Counted from the first letter of the stretch, positions 20,282 to 30,029 are shown. The stretch: DNA of 64,000 nt from Streptomyces pactum (GCF_002005225.1 NZ_CP019724.1:2482501-2546500); one strand, 5' to 3'. Notes: generated from the letters alone by a model not told the origin. Program-made: numbers and translations.

Positions 20282-21354
20282 CCGCCGAGACACCCGGAAG
20301 CGCCAAGAGCCCCAAGACACCCGGGAGTCCCGAGAGCCCCGAGACGACCGGGAGTCCCGGGAGTCCCGAGAGCCCCGAGACGACCGGGAGTCCCGAGAGC
20401 CCCGACGCACCCGGGAGCCCCCAGAGTGGCGAGAGCTCCGAGTCCCCGGCGAAATCCGCGGCGCCCGGCCCGCGCGCTCTCGCCCGGCGGCGGCGCCGGG
20501 CCTCGGTCGCGCGCTTCTGGAAGGAGTACCGCAGGCACCGCGCGGGGGTGTTCGGGCTGGCGGCGTTGGCGCTGTTCGTGCTCGTCGCGCTGACCGCGCC
20601 GCTCACCGTCGGATCGGACGTGGAGCGTGTGACCAACGCGCCCGGACAGCCGCTGGAGAGCCCGAGCGGCCGGTTCCCGCTGGGCACCGACCAGTTCGGG
20701 CGGGACCTGCTGGGCCTGCTGATCTGGGGCTCGCGCGTCTCGCTGCTAGTCGGGCTGCTCGCGGCCGCGCTGTCGGTGACGATCGGGGCGCTCATCGGGA
20801 TCACGGCCGGGCACTTCCGCGGCTGGTACGCCACGGTGATGATGCGGATCACGGACTGGTTCCTGGTGATGCCGACGCTGGTGCTCGCCATCGTGCTGGC
20901 GACGGTCCTGTCCCGTTCCCTCGGCACGATCGTGCTGGCGATCGGCGTGACCACCTGGCCCACCACGGCCCGGCTGGTGCGGGCGCAGACGCTGGCGGTG
21001 GAGTCACGGCCGTACATCGAACGCGCGAAGGCGCTCGGGGGCGGGCACTGGCACATCATGTCCCGGCACGTGCTGCCCAACGTCATGCCGCTGGTCCTCG
21101 CCCAGACGACCCTGATCATCTCCTCCGCGATCCTGGCCGAGGCGACCCTGGCCTTCCTGGGGCTCGGGGACCCGGGAGTCGTGTCCTGGGGAGGGCTGTT
21201 GCAGGACGCGCGGGAGGCGGGGTCCGTGAGTTCCGGCGACTGGTGGTACCTGGTGCCGCCGGGCGTCGGGATCGCGCTGGTGGCGCTGGCGTTCACCTTG
21301 TGCGGGCGTGCCGTGGAGGCCGTACTGAATCCGAGGCTGGGGGTGTCGCGTTGA
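20278..21354 (+). CDS. ABC transporter permease, DppC/OppC type, with repetitive N-terminal extension
   Basis: 358 residues from ATG 20278, overlapping the preceding stop. Residues 1-60 are an extra low-complexity tail of SPES, TTGS and PGS units encoded by 27- and 9-base DNA repeats. The normal protein then begins at about residue 75 (RFWKEYRRHRAGVFGLAALALFV). The LGTDQFGRDLLGLLIWGSRVSL segment is the DppC hallmark, and the EAA loop reads ERAKALGGGHWHIM. Six helices are expected. The extension lies on the cytoplasmic side and is not needed for the fold; its length probably varies between strains. Confidence 0.92.
   Translation: MTAETPGSAKSPKTPGSPESPETTGSPGSPESPETTGSPESPDAPGSPQSGESSESPAKSAAPGPRALARRRRRASVARFWKEYRRHRAGVFGLAALALFVLVALTAPLTVGSDVERVTNAPGQPLESPSGRFPLGTDQFGRDLLGLLIWGSRVSLLVGLLAAALSVTIGALIGITAGHFRGWYATVMMRITDWFLVMPTLVLAIVLATVLSRSLGTIVLAIGVTTWPTTARLVRAQTLAVESRPYIERAKALGGGHWHIMSRHVLPNVMPLVLAQTTLIISSAILAEATLAFLGLGDPGVVSWGGLLQDAREAGSVSSGDWWYLVPPGVGIALVALAFTLCGRAVEAVLNPRLGVSR
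20287..20420 (+). repeat. in-frame tandem repeats in the DppC-type permease gene
   Basis: A 27-base unit beginning CCCGAGAGCCCCGAGACGAC occurs at 20329 and 20365, separated by a nine-base partial unit, with degenerate copies on both sides. Units are multiples of nine bases, so slippage keeps the frame and changes only the number of SPESPETTGS-type units. Confidence 0.85.
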
Positions 21355-22403
21355 GTCTGCTCGAGGTCCGCGACCTGCACGTGACGTATCCCGGCGGTGC
21401 GGCCGCCCTGCGCGGGGTCGACCTGAGCCTCGTCGCGGGGGAGAAGCTCGGCATCGCGGGCGAGTCCGGCTGCGGCAAGTCCACCCTGGCGCTGGCGTTG
21501 CTGAGGCTGCTGCCGCCCGGCGCGCGGACCGGCGGGCAGATCCTGCTGGAGGGCGAGGACGTGCTGACCATGAAGTGGGGCCGGGTGCGTGCGGTCCGCT
21601 GGGCGGGGGCGTCGATCGTCTTCCAGGGCGCGATGCACTCCCTGAACGCCGTGCACCGCATCGGTGACCAGATCGCCGAGCCGATCCTGCTGCACCGCGG
21701 GGCCTCGCCGGCCGGCGCCCGGAAGAGGACGGGTGAGCTGTTGGAGCAGGTGGGCCTGCCGGCGGCGCGGGCGAGGGCCTACCCGCACGAGCTGTCCGGC
21801 GGCCAGCGGCAGCGGGTCATGATCGCGATGGCGCTGGCCTGCGACCCGCGTCTGATCGTCGCCGACGAGCCCACCACGGCACTCGACGTGATGATCCAGG
21901 CGCAGATCCTGCGGCTGATCGAGGGCTTGGTGGGTGAGCAGGACGTCGGCCTGATCATGATCAGCCACGACCTCGCCGTGCTGGCCGACACCTGCGACCG
22001 GCTCGCGGTGATGTACGCGGGCCGGGTGGTCGAGGAGGGCCCGGCACGGCAGGTCTACGAGGACGCCCGGCACCCGTACGGCCGGGCGCTGTCGGGGGCG
22101 TTCCCCAGGATCGGGGACCCGGCCTCGCGGTTCGCGCCGCGCGGGCTGCCGGGTGACCCGCCGGACCCGGCGGCGGTGCCGTCGGGGTGCGCGTTCCATC
22201 CGAGGTGCCCGGTCGCGCTGGACGTCTGCGCCACGCAGGACCAGGCGTTGCGGGCGGCGGGCGCGGACCGGTGGGCGGCGTGCGTGCACGTGGGGTCCGA
22301 CGGCACCGGCACACCGCCCGCCGACGACACGACGTCCGGCGGCACGGCGTCCGGCGGCACTCCGCCGGCGCGGGACGAGGGAGTGAGGAGCAGCACCCCA
22401 TGA
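21351..22403 (+). CDS. peptide ABC transporter ATP-binding protein, DppD/OppD type
   Basis: 350 residues. TTG start at 21351 overlaps the permease stop as TTGA, and the family sequence [15 protein letters not shown] begins at once. Walker [10 protein letters not shown] lies near residue 38, the signature LSGGQRQRV near 151, and Walker B (LIVADEPTT) near 172. The C-terminal zone with the [14 protein letters not shown] cysteines is typical of oligo/dipeptide importer ATPases. It pairs with the next gene as a heterodimer and overlaps it as ATGA. The last 30 residues are a Thr/Ser/Gly linker, probably dispensable. Confidence 0.94.
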   Translation: MSLLEVRDLHVTYPGGAAALRGVDLSLVAGEKLGIAGESGCGKSTLALALLRLLPPGARTGGQILLEGEDVLTMKWGRVRAVRWAGASIVFQGAMHSLNAVHRIGDQIAEPILLHRGASPAGARKRTGELLEQVGLPAARARAYPHELSGGQRQRVMIAMALACDPRLIVADEPTTALDVMIQAQILRLIEGLVGEQDVGLIMISHDLAVLADTCDRLAVMYAGRVVEEGPARQVYEDARHPYGRALSGAFPRIGDPASRFAPRGLPGDPPDPAAVPSGCAFHPRCPVALDVCATQDQALRAAGADRWAACVHVGSDGTGTPPADDTTSGGTASGGTPPARDEGVRSSTP

Positions 22404-23461
22404 CGAGCACTCCGACGACGAGGAATCCGCCGACGAGCACCGCGTCTTCGCTGTTGAGCGTTGAGGGGTTGCGGGTCGCCTTCCCCGGCCGGCGCGGAGC
22501 GCCCGCCGCCCGGGCCGTGGACGGGGTCGATCTCGACATCGGGCGGGGCGAGATCGTCGCGCTGGTCGGCGAGTCGGGCTGCGGGAAGACGACCCTCGCC
22601 CGCTGTCTGCTCGGCCTGGTCCCGCCCACCGCGGGCCGCGTCACCTTCGACGGCGCACCGCTCCCCCGCTCCGCCCGCGCGCTGAAGGCGTACCGCAGGC
22701 GGGCCCAACTGGTCCTCCAGGACCCGAGCGGCTCACTGAACCCGCGGCACACGGTGTACGACGTCGTCGCCGAGGGTCTGCGCATCCACGGTCACGCGGG
22801 GGACGAGCGAACGGCGGTCGCCGAGGCGCTGTCCCGTGCCGGGCTGCGTCCGCCGGAGCGCTTCTTCCTGCGTTACCCGCACGAGCTGTCCGGCGGCCAG
22901 CGCCAGCGGGTGGTGATCGCGGGCGCACTGGTCCTGGAACCGGAACTCCTCGTCGCCGACGAACCGGTGGCCTCCCTCGACGCGTCGGTGCGCGGCGAGA
23001 TCCTCGCGCTGCTGCTGCGGCTGCGCACCGAGCTCGGCCTGTCCGCGCTGGTGGTGACCCACGACCTGGGTCTGGCCTGGAACATCGCCGACCGGGTCGC
23101 GGTGATGTACCTCGGCCGGATCGTCGAGACGGGCGCGGTGGAGCAGGTGCTGACGGCCCCCCGGCATCCGTACACCCAGGCCCTGCTGTCCGTCCTGCCG
23201 GAGGCACCCGGCGCTCCGGTCGTGCTGTCGGGCGAACCCCCGGATCCGTCGCACGTCACCGCCGGCTGCCGCTTCCACGTCCGCTGCCAGATCCTGGCCG
23301 GTGGCGAGGCAGAACGAGCCGGGGTCGCCGACGCGTGCCGGCACCGGGAGCTGGAGATCCTGCGCGGCGGCGACGCGGCCCAGGTCGCCTGCCACTGGGC
23401 CCGGGCGGAGCAGCCGGCGGCCGGGACGGGGGACGCCGCGGTCGGGCGCCGGCCGAACTGA
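22400..23461 (+). CDS. peptide ABC transporter ATP-binding protein, DppF/OppF type
   Basis: 353 residues from ATG 22400. After a short Thr-rich start come LLSVEGLRVAFPG, Walker A (GESGCGKTT), the signature LSGGQRQRV and Walker B (LLVADEPVASLD). The C-terminal CRFHVRCQI cysteines follow. It is last in the five-gene operon; each gene overlaps the next, so balanced translation of the complete importer is expected. No clear terminator is seen in the 207 bases before the convergent ribF. Confidence 0.94.
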   Translation: MTSTPTTRNPPTSTASSLLSVEGLRVAFPGRRGAPAARAVDGVDLDIGRGEIVALVGESGCGKTTLARCLLGLVPPTAGRVTFDGAPLPRSARALKAYRRRAQLVLQDPSGSLNPRHTVYDVVAEGLRIHGHAGDERTAVAEALSRAGLRPPERFFLRYPHELSGGQRQRVVIAGALVLEPELLVADEPVASLDASVRGEILALLLRLRTELGLSALVVTHDLGLAWNIADRVAVMYLGRIVETGAVEQVLTAPRHPYTQALLSVLPEAPGAPVVLSGEPPDPSHVTAGCRFHVRCQILAGGEAERAGVADACRHRELEILRGGDAAQVACHWARAEQPAAGTGDAAVGRRPN

Positions 23462-23668
23462 CCCGGGCGGGCACGGCGGGCACGGCGGGCACAGGCGGAC
23501 GAGGAGGCTACTGCCGCGCCCGGCCGGCGGGCCGCACGGTACGGCGTCGCCGTGACGCCACTGCCGCACGGCGGCCGAACCGACCCACCCGGCCACGAAC
23601 CACCAGACCGCACGTGCCTCTCCCCGGCCCGCTACGCGATGCGGTGGCCTACGGCGTCGGTCTGGCCG

Positions 23669-24628
23669 TCAGGACCGCCGGGCGTCGTCCGCCGCGACGA
23701 TGTCGCGGCACCTGTCGACGTCGTCGGCCATCTGCACGAGAAGCGCGTCCAGCGTCTCGAACTTCGCCTGGCCCCGCACGAAGGCGAGGAAGTCCACGGC
23801 GACGTGCAGGCCGTACAGTTCGAGGCCGACGCGGTCGATGGCGTACGCCTCCACCGTGCGCTCGGTGCCCTCGAACTGCGGGTTGGTGCCGACGGAGATC
23901 GCGGCCGGCATCGCCTCGCCCTGGGCGTGCAGCCACCCGGCGTAGACGCCGTCGGCCGGGATGGCGGTGTGCGGGAGGGTCTCGACGTTGGCCGTGGGAA
24001 AGCCCATCTCCCGGCCGCGCTGGGCGCCCCGGACGACGACGCCCTCGACGCGGTGCGGTCGGCCCAGGATCTCCGCGGCGCCCGCGACGTCGCCCTCGGC
24101 GACCAGGCGGCGGGTCAGCGTCGAGGAGAACGGCTCGCCGCCGCCCGCGTCACCGGTCACGTACAGGTCGACGACCTCGACCTCGAAGTCGTAGACCTTG
24201 CCCTGCTCGGAGAGGAACTCGACGTTGCCCGCGGCCTTGTGGCCGAAGCGGAAGTTGGGGCCCTCGACGACCGCCTTGGCACGCAGCCGGTCCACCAGGA
24301 CCTTGACCACGAAGTCGGCCGCGGACAGGTTCGAGAACTCCTTGGTGAACGGGAGGACCAGCACCGCGTCCACGCCCAGGTCCGCCATCAGTTCGGCGCG
24401 GCGGTGGTGCGGGGCGAGCAGCGGCGGGTGGCTGCCGGGGCGGACGACCTCGCTGGGGTGCGGGTCGAAGGTGACGACGACGACGGGTACGCCCAGCTCG
24501 CGGGCGCGGTCCACGGCGTGCTTGATGATGAGCTGGTGCCCGCGGTGGACACCGTCGTAGGAGCCGATGGTGACGACGCTGCGTCCCCAGTCCTCGGGGA
24601 TGTCCTCCAAGCCACGCCAGCGCTGCAC
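23669..24628 (-). CDS. ribF: bifunctional riboflavin kinase / FAD synthetase
   Basis: 319 residues. Converts riboflavin to FMN and FMN to FAD. The N-terminal nucleotidyltransferase domain shows GSYDGVHRGHQ at about residues 22-32. The C-terminal kinase domain has the GRPHRVEGVVVRGAQRGREMGFPTAN stretch and ends with the EGTERTVEAYAID and FLAFVRGQAKFETLDALL segments. GTG start at 24628. It neighbours the truB operon, a common linkage in actinobacteria, although a large gene now lies between them. Confidence 0.95.
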   Translation of the reverse strand: MQRWRGLEDIPEDWGRSVVTIGSYDGVHRGHQLIIKHAVDRARELGVPVVVVTFDPHPSEVVRPGSHPPLLAPHHRRAELMADLGVDAVLVLPFTKEFSNLSAADFVVKVLVDRLRAKAVVEGPNFRFGHKAAGNVEFLSEQGKVYDFEVEVVDLYVTGDAGGGEPFSSTLTRRLVAEGDVAGAAEILGRPHRVEGVVVRGAQRGREMGFPTANVETLPHTAIPADGVYAGWLHAQGEAMPAAISVGTNPQFEGTERTVEAYAIDRVGLELYGLHVAVDFLAFVRGQAKFETLDALLVQMADDVDRCRDIVAADDARRS

Positions 24629-24755
24629 TGTGTCTGCTCCTCGGTGGTTTCCGTGGGTGCCTCTTACGCAGGTCTAAGGGTGCCATGCCGTCCGGCTCCC
24701 GCCCGCATCGGCATCGGAGCTGTGACCGGGTGCACGCCGCGGGCGCCGGACCGGC

Positions 24756-27700
24756 TCACGCGGGGACCCGTGCGCCCGCGAGGTTCTCGATGGTGCGGCG
24801 GGCGCTGGGGCCCACCAGAGCGGCCCAGTCCTGGGGTGCGTCGGCCAGCCAGCCGGTGACGCGGGCGGCGAAACCCGGGAGGTGGCGGGCCAGGTCGACC
24901 AGGCCGCGGTCGAAGCGGGTGGCGCCGTCCGGGGTGCGGACGAGGAGGAGCCCGGTGCGGTGCACGAGGGCGCGCGGGTCGTCGCCGCACTGGGCGGCCG
25001 CGTGCAGCAGGGCGTCCAGGACGGCGGGGTCCCGCTCGTGGTCCAGGAGGTGTTCGCGCAGCTCGCGGCGGAGCGGGCCGCGGCCGGGGGCGCCGGCGGC
25101 GGCCAGGACGCCGGCGAGCGCGGCCCGCACCGGTTCGGGACCGTCGTCCAGCAGGCCGGTGACCAGGGGGTGCAGTACGGGGCGGGCGGCGGGATCCCGG
25201 TCGAGGCGCCGGTCGACGTACGCGGCCACGTGCCCGGCGGTTTCCGGGCGCTCCGCCACGGCCTCCCCGACGAGTACGGCCACCCGGCGGGCCAGCGCGG
25301 GCGTGGTGGCGTCGGCGAGCCTGCGCAGCGCCTCCCCCGCGTCCGGGCCGCGCAGCCGGGCCCGGAAGGCGTCGAGGACGGGCTCCGGATGGGTCGGCAG
25401 GGCGGCGGCCACCGCGCTCGGCGGGAGGTACGGATCGCCCGCCGCGAAGTGGCCCAGCGCCCGCGTGAGGTGACGGTCGCGGCTGCCCGGGTCCTGGACG
25501 AGCAGGGCGAGCGCGCCGCCGCGCAGGGCGCTGTCGGCGGGGTCGGCGAGCAGGACCAGGGCGGCGTGGCGGAGCAGGGTGCGGTCGGCGGCGGTGCGTG
25601 CGTGGGGGGCGGTGCGCAGGCCGTGGGCAACCGCCGCCGTCCGCCGCGCGGGCCGCTCGTCGCGCGCCCACCGCTCGACGGCCCGGCAGAGGGCGGACGG
25701 CTCCTCCTCGGCCAGGACGGTGAGCAGCTCTTCGGCCCTTCGGTGCGTGCTGTCGACGAGTACCTCGGTGAGACCGTCCAGGCCGCGGTGGCGGTGCGTA
25801 TGCAGCAGTGCCTGTGCGGCCGTCGCGACGGTCGCGTGCGGGGCGGCGGGCAGGGGCCGTTCGTCGTCGAACCAGCGGACGAGAAGCGGCTGTACCGCCG
25901 CGGGGTCGGCGGCGAGCAGTCCGGCGACGGTGTCGAGGTGGCGGGGGCCGGGCCGGTGCGGGGGGCCGTCGGCGAGGACGAGGCGGCGCAGTAGGTCCAG
26001 GCGCGTGGCCTCCGGCAGTCGCAGGGCCGTCCAGAAGGCGGGCCCGAACTCCCCCGGTGCGGCCTGTCCTTCGACCCGCCGCTGCGCGATGCCGTCGGCC
26101 AGCAGCCGCAGCACGTTTGTGTACGGAGTGGCGTCCGGCACGCGCGTCAGCACCTCGGCGAGCAGCCGGGCGGCCCACCAGGAGCGCGGGTCGGCGTCGA
26201 GTGCGTTCACCACCTCCTCGAGGGTCAGTGCGAGTTGGGGTACGCCGTACTGGCGGGCGAGGAGCAGCAGGGCCTCGGCGACGGGGCCGATGCGGTGGCG
26301 CGGCACGGGGACGGAGTGCGTGTCGTGCGGCATGCCGCGGCGGTGGACGAGCACGCGCAGGGCCTCGTCCAGGTCGAGGTGCGTGCCCTGGATCCAGTCG
26401 GCGAGTTCCTCGTGCGCGAAGCGGTAGCCGCGGCCGGCGGGCACGAGGAGGCCCTCGCCGAGTACGGCCGTCGCCCAGCCGGTGCCGCCGCCGAGCCGGG
26501 CGGGTGCCGGTCCCCACGGGAACACCGCCTCGAACGACTCCCGGTCCAGCTCGCCCTGGCCCGGGCCGAGACTGCGCCGGGCCGCCTCGTGGACCTGTCC
26601 GGAGACCTTGGCCGCGAGACGGCGTACGGCGGTGCCGTGCAGGCCGTTCTCCCCGGCCAGGCGGATCGCGACGCGCAGGCACATCAGGTCCAGGTAGGCG
26701 GCGAAGACCGCGTCCCGGTCGACGCGGACGGGGGGCGGGGCGCCGGGAATGGCCTGGTGGACCTCGAAGAGCAGGCGGAGGGTGAGGGGGTGGCGGCCGT
26801 CCGGGTCCGCGAGGGCGCCTTCCGGTACGCGGTAGCGTGCGCGCGCCTGCCGGGCCTCGTCGTCCGGCAGGTCGCCCAGGCGGACGCAGGGCGGGAGACC
26901 CACGCCGAGGGATGCGGACCCGGGCCCGGCGGATTCCGGCCGCCCTTCAGGGGCTACCGCCCCGGACGGCGGGAGTCCGCCGTCCGCCCCCGCCCGCCTC
27001 GGCCGTCCGCCGGCCACCCCGGACGACAGCTCCGGCGCACGGTCGACGAGAGACGGCCGCACCCCTCCACCGGCCGCCTCGGTCGACGGCCTGCGCCCGG
27101 TATCCGCGGGACCCGGCCCCGGTCCCCCACCGACCACCCCGGACGACCCCTCCGACCCTGCGCCCGCCGACCCGGGCCCAGGCCCTCCACCGACCACCCC
27201 GGACGGCGGTTCCTCCGCGACGTCCGGCCACGGGCACGAGCCCTCGAACGCCGACCCGGGCCACGGCTCCCCGGCGGCAACCGCCCGGGGCGACGGCACG
27301 CCCACGACCTGCCCGGACCGCCGCTCGCCCACGGCCGCCGGGCCGGACGGCGACGCCGCCGCGAACGAGCCGGACCACGACGCCTCCGCGGCGGAGCCGC
27401 ACCGCGGCACCCGGGCAACCGGCCCGGGCGAACGCTCCTCCGCCACCGTCCCGTACAACAGCTCCCCGGGGAACTCCGCCCCCGCCCGTTCCCAGTACTC
27501 CGCCCGGCAGGCCACCACGAGCCGCGCCCCCGTCTCCCGCAGCCATGTCACCGTGCCCTCGGTCCACTCGGGGAGGCGGTGGGCGAGGACGGGCGGCATC
27601 TCCTCGGGGCCGTCGAGCAGCAGCAGGAGGGGGCGCCCGGCGGTGCGGGCGAGGTGGGCGAGGCGGTCCGGGGTGATGTCGCCGAGGCCGGCGGGGCGGG

Positions 27701-28868
27701 AGCGGTCCGAGGCGGCGACGATGCGGGCGGCCCGGGCCAGCGTCCTGCGCGCCGCGTCCGCCAACGACATGTCGTCGTCCCGCAGATCGGCGCCGCGCAA
27801 CCACAGCGTGGGCGCCGGTTCCGTCCCCAGCGCGCGGCGGGAGGCGAGGGCCGCCAGCTCCGTCGTACGGCCGCTGCCGGGCGCGCCGACCAGCCCGAGC
27901 ACACTGGCGCGGCTCACGGCGAAGGCGGCGAACTCTCGTGCCGTGGCCGCCCGTTCGACCGGCTCCACGGGGCCTGGAACGGAGCCGGGGCCCGCTCCTT
28001 CACCCATCGGCCCCGTACCGTCGTCCGCCCTCGCGCTCAGCCCCGCGCCCGTGCGCCGCTCCCCCACCGCCGCTCCCGACGGGCCGTCCTGCCCCACCGA
28101 GACCGCCGTGAGGGCGAGTACGCCGGCCAGGTTGAGGTCGGCGCCGTACGCCGGGACCGTCGCCGCGTTCTCGGCGAGCAGGTCGGCGAGCGGGCCGGGC
28201 GCGGGCAGCAGGGGCACGGCGAAGCCGACGTCGCTGTGTCCGGAGCTCAGGGCGGTGCCGAGGACGCCGACGACCGTGCCGGTGGCGACGTCGAGCACCG
28301 GTCCGCCGGCCGCGCCACCCCCCAGCCGCAGCGCGTCCCGCCCCGATGTGCCGAGCGCGAGCTCCAGGGCGTCGCCGAGGACGTGGAAGCGGTCGGTGGC
28401 CGTGTAGGTGACGTCGGTGGCGCCGAGGACCCGGGCCTCGCGCCAGCCACCGGCGGCGATCCGGACGTACGTCCCGGCCTCGACCCTGCCCCGCACCGTG
28501 ACGGGCAGCGGCTCGACACCGAGGCCCTCGGTGCGCACGAGGGCCAGGCCGAGCGCGGGCAGCGGGGTCACGTCCGCGGCCGCCACGACACGGCGGCGGT
28601 CCCCGGCGCCGCTCAGCACCAGCCGGGACAGGCCGTCGACCGCCTCGTGGCTGGTGATCACCGTGCCGTGGTGGTCGGCGGCGAAACCGGTGCCCCGGGG
28701 ACGGCCCGCGAGGTCGTGGACGCGGATCAGCGCGTCGTCGGGCGCGCAGCGCGCCGGACCGGCTTCCCGGACGGCCGGGGGCCCACCGCGCGCGTCCCGG
28801 AAGCCGCCCAGGGGCCGCTGTTCCGCCCTGCCGCCCGCCGCCTCCCGGGACCGGTTCCGCGACGCCAT
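24756..28868 (-). CDS. large protein: trypsin-fold domain lacking catalytic Ser, plus P-loop NTPase-like and helical region
   Basis: 1370 residues. Residues 45-225 follow the trypsin fold (GTGFAADHHGTVITSHEAV with His74). The catalytic Ser position in GGGAAGGPVLD is Ala187, and the usual Asp segment reads ALGLALVRT, so no protease triad remains. A linker leads to a P-loop-like motif GAPGSGRTT (328-336), with Arg where Walker A has Lys, and a Walker B-like LLLLLDGPEE (Asp419). Residues about 478-690 are a Gly/Pro/Ser-rich insertion of repeated GGGPGPG units inside the NTPase region. The remaining 680 residues look alpha-helical, HEAT- or TPR-like. GGGGAGG precedes ATG 28868. The layout recalls STAND-type sensor proteins; the function is unknown. 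Confidence 0.8.
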   Translation of the reverse strand: MASRNRSREAAGGRAEQRPLGGFRDARGGPPAVREAGPARCAPDDALIRVHDLAGRPRGTGFAADHHGTVITSHEAVDGLSRLVLSGAGDRRRVVAAADVTPLPALGLALVRTEGLGVEPLPVTVRGRVEAGTYVRIAAGGWREARVLGATDVTYTATDRFHVLGDALELALGTSGRDALRLGGGAAGGPVLDVATGTVVGVLGTALSSGHSDVGFAVPLLPAPGPLADLLAENAATVPAYGADLNLAGVLALTAVSVGQDGPSGAAVGERRTGAGLSARADDGTGPMGEGAGPGSVPGPVEPVERAATAREFAAFAVSRASVLGLVGAPGSGRTTELAALASRRALGTEPAPTLWLRGADLRDDDMSLADAARRTLARAARIVAASDRSRPAGLGDITPDRLAHLARTAGRPLLLLLDGPEEMPPVLAHRLPEWTEGTVTWLRETGARLVVACRAEYWERAGAEFPGELLYGTVAEERSPGPVARVPRCGSAAEASWSGSFAAASPSGPAAVGERRSGQVVGVPSPRAVAAGEPWPGSAFEGSCPWPDVAEEPPSGVVGGGPGPGSAGAGSEGSSGVVGGGPGPGPADTGRRPSTEAAGGGVRPSLVDRAPELSSGVAGGRPRRAGADGGLPPSGAVAPEGRPESAGPGSASLGVGLPPCVRLGDLPDDEARQARARYRVPEGALADPDGRHPLTLRLLFEVHQAIPGAPPPVRVDRDAVFAAYLDLMCLRVAIRLAGENGLHGTAVRRLAAKVSGQVHEAARRSLGPGQGELDRESFEAVFPWGPAPARLGGGTGWATAVLGEGLLVPAGRGYRFAHEELADWIQGTHLDLDEALRVLVHRRGMPHDTHSVPVPRHRIGPVAEALLLLARQYGVPQLALTLEEVVNALDADPRSWWAARLLAEVLTRVPDATPYTNVLRLLADGIAQRRVEGQAAPGEFGPAFWTALRLPEATRLDLLRRLVLADGPPHRPGPRHLDTVAGLLAADPAAVQPLLVRWFDDERPLPAAPHATVATAAQALLHTHRHRGLDGLTEVLVDSTHRRAEELLTVLAEEEPSALCRAVERWARDERPARRTAAVAHGLRTAPHARTAADRTLLRHAALVLLADPADSALRGGALALLVQDPGSRDRHLTRALGHFAAGDPYLPPSAVAAALPTHPEPVLDAFRARLRGPDAGEALRRLADATTPALARRVAVLVGEAVAERPETAGHVAAYVDRRLDRDPAARPVLHPLVTGLLDDGPEPVRAALAGVLAAAGAPGRGPLRRELREHLLDHERDPAVLDALLHAAAQCGDDPRALVHRTGLLLVRTPDGATRFDRGLVDLARHLPGFAARVTGWLADAPQDWAALVGPSARRTIENLAGARVPA

Positions 28869-29054
28869 CGTCGAACCTCCCCGCCGTACACCCGTGCTGT
28901 GTGTTCGACGGTAGGCGCGTGATGATCAGTGGGACAGATCCCGTGGTGAACGCGCCCCCTTCCACTCCCCCGGTTCACTCCGAGCGCCTGTCCGGACGGG
29001 TGAACAGGAAGGGAGGGTTGGATACACCCTAGGTGGTGGGGGAACCGAGGGGGA

Positions 29055-29100
29055 CCGTGGAGCGGCGACGATGGAAGTCCCCGTGATCGCCGCTCCACGG
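29055..29100 (-). terminator. terminator of the rimP-truB operon
   Basis: Positions 29055-29068 and 29087-29100 are perfect 14-bp reverse complements around an 18-base loop, 24 bases after the truB stop on the minus strand. Confidence 0.8.
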
Positions 29101-29123
29101 GCGGAGCCCGACGGCGGGCCGGC

Positions 29124-30029
29124 TCAGCCGAACACGGCCAGGCTCTTCGCCTTGCCCCGGTGCTCCTCCACGAGCGCCAGGAAGCGGCCCTCGGGGTCGA
29201 AGACGGCGACGGTACCGGCGCCCGCGTACGTGTCGGGCATCTCCAGCCGCACGCCGTTGATGAGCAGCCGCGCCCGTTTGACGTCCACGTTCCAGCGCGG
29301 GAAGGCGGCGGTGGCCGCTTCCGCGATCGGCATGACGGTGAGTTCCTGCTGGTGCTGGTCCAGCGTCTTCGCCGCGTCCAGCTTGTACGGGCCGACGCGG
29401 GTGCGGCGCAGGGCGGTGAGGTGGCCGCCGACGCCCAGGTCGGCGCCCAGGTCGCGGGCGAGGGCGCGGATGTAGGTGCCGGAGGAGCAGACCACCGAGA
29501 CCACCAGGTCCAGCACCGGGGTGCCGTCCTCGGCGACGGCGTCCCGGACGTCGTACACCGCGAAGGAGGAGACGGTGACGGGGCGGGCGGGGATCTCGAA
29601 CTCCTCGCCCTCGCGCGCCCGCTTGTAGGAGCGCACACCGTTGATCTTGATGGCGCTGACCTTGGACGGCACCTGCATGATGTCGCCGGTCAGCTTGGCG
29701 ACGGCGGCGTCGACGGCGTCCCGGGTGACCTTCGAGGCGTCCAGCGACCTCGTGATCTCGCCCTCGGCGTCGTCGGTGAGCGTCGTCTGCCCGAGCCTGA
29801 TCGTGCCCAGGTACTCCTTCTCGGTCAGGGCCAGGTGCCCGAGGAGCTTGGTCGCCCGCTCCACGCCGAGGACCAGGACGCCCGTCGCCATGGGGTCGAG
29901 CGTGCCGGCGTGCCCGACGCGGCGGGTGCGGGCGATGCCCCGCATCTTGGCGACGACGTCGTGCGAAGTGAAGCCCGACGGCTTGTCGACGATGACAAGG
30001 CCGTCGGGCGTGGAGGGCTTCTCGGTCAT
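29124..30029 (-). CDS. truB: tRNA pseudouridine(55) synthase
   Basis: 301 residues. Makes pseudouridine 55 in the T-loop of tRNAs. The N-terminus GLVIVDKPSGFTSHDVVAKMR and the catalytic motif GHAGTLDPMATGVL (Asp near residue 42) identify it. SGTYIRALARDLGADLG follows, and a C-terminal RNA-binding part ends the protein. The start codon overlaps the rbfA stop as ATGA. It is the last gene of the operon before the terminator. Confidence 0.96.
   Translation of the reverse strand: MTEKPSTPDGLVIVDKPSGFTSHDVVAKMRGIARTRRVGHAGTLDPMATGVLVLGVERATKLLGHLALTEKEYLGTIRLGQTTLTDDAEGEITRSLDASKVTRDAVDAAVAKLTGDIMQVPSKVSAIKINGVRSYKRAREGEEFEIPARPVTVSSFAVYDVRDAVAEDGTPVLDLVVSVVCSSGTYIRALARDLGADLGVGGHLTALRRTRVGPYKLDAAKTLDQHQQELTVMPIAEAATAAFPRWNVDVKRARLLINGVRLEMPDTYAGAGTVAVFDPEGRFLALVEEHRGKAKSLAVFG

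Noticed and set aside
24664..26682. A 672-codon minus frame overlapping the C-terminal half of the large NTPase-like gene
   Set aside because: Extremely rich in Arg and Pro, no start site of quality, and fully overlapped by a frame with recognisable domains.
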